Shown in pieces: positions 38,396 to 40,962 of a DNA stretch of 40,962 bases (position 1 is its first letter; the number at the start of each line of letters is the position of its first letter). Under the pieces are notes generated by a model. It saw nothing but the letters and a program-made list of their open reading frames with translations, searched no databases and was not told the origin of the DNA. Origin of the DNA: Christensenella sp. UBA4379 (GTDB lineage Bacteria; Bacillota; Clostridia; Christensenellales; Aristaeellaceae); assembly GCA_002391225.1 (NCBI GenBank), contig DGRV01000078.1, positions 14,156 to 55,117 of the forward strand, given 5' to 3'. Both the position numbers and the translations under genes were made by a program.

Positions 38396-40270
38396 TTAAG
38401 CGGCGGAAGCTTCGGCCTCGGTGGCGGGAGCTTCTTCCACAGCGGCAGGAGCTTCTTCAGCAGCAGGGGCTTCCTCAGCGGCGGGAGCTTCTTCTACAGC
38501 GGGAGCTTCCGCTTCGGCGGGGACTTCTTCCTCAGCGGCAGGCGCTTCTTCCTCGGCAGCGGGGGCTTCCTCGACCGCCGGGGCCTTCTCAACGTAGGGC
38601 TCCGTCATCTGCTGGGGGAGCATCATCTGCAGCATGGCCTGCAGGGTGTCAGCGTCCAGCCAGTTCACGGTGCTCGGGTCGATGGCGGAACCGCTCTTGG
38701 CCACGGCGCCGACGGTCAGCTGGGCCATCGTCATTTCGGTTTCGCCCGGGATCACGACGGACACAGCCAGCACTTCGGGCTCGCTCGCCGTTTCGGGATC
38801 CATCGGCACGATGCTGACCTTCACATCCACCGCCTGGGTCTGGCCGTCCTGCTCGATGTTCGCGTGGAGCACCCAGTTGTTGACGTCCACTTCTTCGCCC
38901 CAGAAGCTCGCGCCCACGGTCTGTTCGCCCATGGTGGCGGCGAAGTTCAGAACAGTGCCGTCAAAGGTGATGTTCGCGACGAACACGTCATCAGGATCGC
39001 CGGTGAGCACGCCCATCTGAATCTTTTCAGCAATTTCAAAGGTGAAGTTGGACCAGTTGACCCAGCCCTTGATATCCGCCAGAGGCTCTCCGTTCAGCGT
39101 GAGCGTCTGGTCGACATGGACGGTGCTGTCCTCGGTGTCGATCCGGTAAGAGGCGTTCGCTTCGAAGGTCTGGCCCTGAACGGTGATCGACTCGTTGATG
39201 TCCACGCCGTTCTCCACCATGGCGAAATTCGCGGAAGCGTCCACGAGCTTTTCGTCCGGATTCTTCGCGCTCGTCACGCTGCAAACAGCGCTGCCGTAGG
39301 TAAAGTTCGCCGCCAGAACGCCTTCGGAGGTGATCACGGCCTTGTCGTCCACATCGGCCGGGATCGCGCAGACAAACTGATAAGCGTTCTCTTGTTCGTC
39401 GCTGCGCAGGGTCAGTTCCATTTCCGTCTGAGCCAGCACCGCGGCGATCTGAGGTTTCAGGGCTTCCCAGGTGTCCTTGATCGTATCCGCGGTCAGCGGG
39501 GGCAGCTCCTGGCCGGAACTTTGGGCGACCTTGGCCAGGATGCCGTAATACCGGTCAAACATCTTGACAAAGGCTTCGTCCGCCAGCAGCTCGTCGATTC
39601 CGGCGACATAGGCTTCGGCAAACGCGGCAGAATCAACCGTCACTTTGCGCTCGGTCTCGCTGACCTGCACGACGGAGAAAGCGGGCTTCACTTTTTCAGC
39701 CAGTTTGTTGCCCCAGACCAGCACCTGCGCCATGTCTTCCATGACCTGCTCGGAGGTCAGGCCCAGGTCTGCCATAGAGGTGGACTGGCCGCTAAACTTC
39801 TCCAGCAGCTTGCGCACCTCTTCGGGCTTAACGCCGTAGGTCGTGCTGCCGTCGGACAGGTACAGGCCGTCGTTGTCGGCCTGCAGCAGGCCCATCAGGG
39901 CGCCGCCGCTCAGGAGCTTGGCGAAGAAGCCGCCCTCCACGTTGCCCACCACGGCGGTATAGGCCTGACCCATCGCCGCGACGTCCAGCTGAAGGTCGTT
40001 CTCTTCCAGGTTGAGGGAATTGGCATAGGCCTGCAGATGCTCTACAAAGCTGCCGTAAGCGGGCGCTTCGGCGGCGCGGTCTTCCGTTCCTTCCTCTTCG
40101 TTCAGGCCGGAAAGGGCTTCCGTCAGCAGCTTGGTCAAAAGCTCTGTCTTCTGTTCTTCCGTCAAGCCTTCCAGGATTTCGTCGACGCCCGTCGTCTCTT
40201 CCGCGAACGCACCGGCGGTCAGGGACAGCGCCATCATCAGGGCCAGCAGGAGAGAGATCATTTTTTTCAT
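38396..40270 (-). CDS. Large secreted protein with acidic Ala/Glu/Pro tail
   Basis: A 624-residue protein. ATG 40270 (after AAAGGAAG) gives the signal peptide MKKMISLLLALMMALSLTAG with a likely cut after AFA. Residues 25-60 are a helical acidic stretch (LTEEQKTELLTKLLTEALSG). The middle 450 residues look beta-rich and repeat-like, with no recognised catalytic motif. The last 60 residues are a low-complexity tail of PAAEEEAP, PAVEEAP type. No lipobox, sortase motif or wall-binding domain was seen. Monocistronic, between a terminator and the tRNA operon. Function unknown. Confidence 0.85.
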   Translation of the reverse strand: MKKMISLLLALMMALSLTAGAFAEETTGVDEILEGLTEEQKTELLTKLLTEALSGLNEEEGTEDRAAEAPAYGSFVEHLQAYANSLNLEENDLQLDVAAMGQAYTAVVGNVEGGFFAKLLSGGALMGLLQADNDGLYLSDGSTTYGVKPEEVRKLLEKFSGQSTSMADLGLTSEQVMEDMAQVLVWGNKLAEKVKPAFSVVQVSETERKVTVDSAAFAEAYVAGIDELLADEAFVKMFDRYYGILAKVAQSSGQELPPLTADTIKDTWEALKPQIAAVLAQTEMELTLRSDEQENAYQFVCAIPADVDDKAVITSEGVLAANFTYGSAVCSVTSAKNPDEKLVDASANFAMVENGVDINESITVQGQTFEANASYRIDTEDSTVHVDQTLTLNGEPLADIKGWVNWSNFTFEIAEKIQMGVLTGDPDDVFVANITFDGTVLNFAATMGEQTVGASFWGEEVDVNNWVLHANIEQDGQTQAVDVKVSIVPMDPETASEPEVLAVSVVIPGETEMTMAQLTVGAVAKSGSAIDPSTVNWLDADTLQAMLQMMLPQQMTEPYVEKAPAVEEAPAAEEEAPAAEEEVPAEAEAPAVEEAPAAEEAPAAEEAPAAVEEAPATEAEASAA

Positions 40271-40302
40271 GGCAATACTTCCTTTCATAAATATTCCGAT
40301 AT

Positions 40303-40373
40303 GGCCGGACCCACGTCCGGCCCAATATCCTTGAGAGCGGAAAACCGCCCTTCTCACATATAAGAGTATAGCA
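40303..40373 (-). promoter_or_regulatory. Promoter and leader hairpin of the secreted-protein gene
   Basis: Extended -10 on the minus strand, TGCTATACT (TATACT at 40365-40370), no clear -35 box. The leader holds a perfect hairpin GGCCGGAC-CCAC-GTCCGGCC (40303-40322) and a smaller GCGG-AAAA-CCGC one. Confidence 0.5.
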
Positions 40374-40435
40374 CAAACCCCCGCCCTTTTCCACCCGTTT
40401 TTGGGCGGTGACACAGTAATGACAAAGAATTTACA

Positions 40436-40474
40436 ATAAAAAACCGCGGCGTGAAAGATCTTCTCACACCGCGG
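40436..40474 (-). terminator. Terminator of the tRNA operon
   Basis: CCGCGG (40444-40449) pairs with 40469-40474, with inner GTGA/TCAC and AAGATCTT; on the minus strand TTTTTTATTG follows. Confidence 0.9.
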
Positions 40475-40479
40475 ACTTC

Positions 40480-40554
40480 TGGAGGCGCCATCCGGATTCG
40501 GACCGGAGCATAAAGGTTTTGCAGACCTTCGCCTTACCACTTGGCTATGGCGCC
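40480..40554 (-). tRNA. tRNA-Cys (GCA)
   Basis: 75 nt including an encoded CCA. Acceptor GGCGCCA pairs with TGGCGCC; anticodon stem-loop AAGGT-CTGCAAA-ACCTT gives anticodon GCA (40520-40522). Last of five tRNAs. Confidence 0.95.
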
Positions 40555-40562
40555 TTATAAAA

Positions 40563-40638
40563 TGGAGCGGTAGACGAGGCTCGGACTCGCGACCTCCACC
40601 TTGGCAAGGTGGCGCTCTACCAACTGAGCTACTACCGC
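40563..40638 (-). tRNA. tRNA-Gly (GCC)
   Basis: 76 nt with encoded CCA. Acceptor GCGGTAG/CTACCGC; anticodon arm CCACC-TTGCCAA-GGTGG, anticodon GCC (40603-40605). Confidence 0.97.
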
Positions 40639-40642
40639 AACA

Positions 40643-40718
40643 TGGTGCCTTGGGGCGGAATCGAACCACCGACACGCAGATTTTCAGTCTGCTGCTCTAC
40701 CGACTGAGCTACCAAGGC
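40643..40718 (-). tRNA. tRNA-Phe (GAA)
   Basis: 76 nt with encoded CCA. Acceptor GCCTTGG/CCAAGGC; anticodon arm CAGA-CTGAAAA-TCTG, anticodon GAA (40683-40685). Confidence 0.97.
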
Positions 40719-40723
40719 GAATA

Positions 40724-40800
40724 TGGCGACCCGAATGGGGCTCGAACCCATGACCTCCAGCGTGACAGGCTGGCGTTCTAACCAACTGAACTACCGGGCC
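40724..40800 (-). tRNA. tRNA-Asp (GTC)
   Basis: 77 nt with encoded CCA. Acceptor GGCCCGG/TCGGGTC (with G-T pairs); anticodon arm CAGC-CTGTCAC-GCTG, anticodon GTC (40764-40766). Confidence 0.97.
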
Positions 40801-40805
40801 AAAAC

Positions 40806-40881
40806 TGGTGGAAACAACAGGGCTCGAACCTGTGACCCCTTGCTTGTAAGGCAAGTGCTCTCCCAGCTGAGCTATGCTTCC
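40806..40881 (-). tRNA. tRNA-Val (TAC)
   Basis: 76 nt with encoded CCA. Acceptor GGAAGCA/TGTTTCC; anticodon arm CTTGC-CTTACAA-GCAAG, anticodon TAC (40846-40848). First gene of the tRNA operon. Confidence 0.97.
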
Positions 40882-40925
40882 ACAACGTGGAGCATGTCCC
40901 CGTCGCTGTCCCTTACGGCTTGTCT

Positions 40926-40954
40926 AATATACTACATTTCCACCCGTTTGTCAA
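40926..40954 (-). promoter_or_regulatory. Promoter of the tRNA operon
   Basis: On the minus strand TTGACA (40949-40954), 17-nt spacer, TATATT (40926-40931), about 45 nt before tRNA-Val. Confidence 0.88.
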
Positions 40955-40962
40955 GAACTTTT

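Noticed and set aside
40271..40675. Extension of the secreted-protein gene upstream through the tRNA-Cys and tRNA-Gly genes
   Set aside because: The ATG at 40270 has a ribosome binding site and signal peptide, and the upstream part of the frame crosses a terminator and tRNA genes.

Overview
The window (about 60% G+C, genes on both strands) looks like chromosomal DNA of a Firmicutes/Clostridia-type bacterium. The signs are strong AGGAGG-type ribosome binding sites, SepF and DivIVA side by side, an AddA helicase-nuclease, an ECF-type BioY under a BirA-like operator, rpsF-ssb-rpsR, and TTGACA/TATAAT promoters. Two exact parS sites (28469 and 29733), together with rlmH and rpsF-ssb-rpsR, suggest an origin-proximal region. 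A rumen or gut Christensenellales-like genome is my guess; the sequence alone does not prove it.

Layout. 1-3512 (+): the end of an oligopeptide-type ABC ATPase, a family-5 solute-binding protein and a UxuA-like TIM-barrel enzyme. 3598-11107 (-): a long operon-like run beginning with a beta-phosphoglucomutase-like HAD protein and a SpoU methyltransferase, then a three-gene ABC-2 exporter (ATPase plus two permeases), a second HAD protein, and the RNA/protein methyltransferases RlmH, PrmA and RsmE. 11205-12697 (+): a lower-GC island with a DUF4143 AAA ATPase behind a tandem inverted-repeat promoter region. 12710-13837 (-): rpsF-ssb-rpsR. 14169-16455 (+): sepF, divIVA and a small DUF4177 protein. 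16522-22805 (-): a carbohydrate ABC importer (binding protein, two permeases), a GH13 glucosidase, and a chromate-transporter pair coupled to it. 23068-24864 (-): a TetR-controlled pair of flavodoxin-fold oxidoreductases. 24990-28436 (-): addA without addB next to it. 28646-29659 (-): a lipoprotein of unknown function. 29848-34233 (+): MoxR, DUF58 and TgpA-type transglutaminase. 34274-34951 (-): a secreted S1-family protease homologue without the catalytic serine. 35178-38208: AI-2E/YtvI-family protein (-), bioY (+) and an acyltransferase-3 (-). 38396-40270 (-): a large secreted protein. 40480-40881 (-): a five-tRNA operon (Val-Asp-Phe-Gly-Cys).

The most unusual content is intergenic. A roughly 170-210 bp element built of several hairpins occurs four times (2261, 7646, 15211, 19453). 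In every copy it begins 3-8 nt after a stop codon, lies inside a co-directional gene string, and points the same way as transcription. Two of its stems show compensatory base changes between copies. A second class of intergenic DNA consists of short tandem words (TAATGC, GAGTGAA, GGAGGTA), at two loci arranged as facing inverted arms around a GC-rich hairpin. A possible three-way-junction RNA lies between sepF and divIVA. I recognise none of these as a named family.
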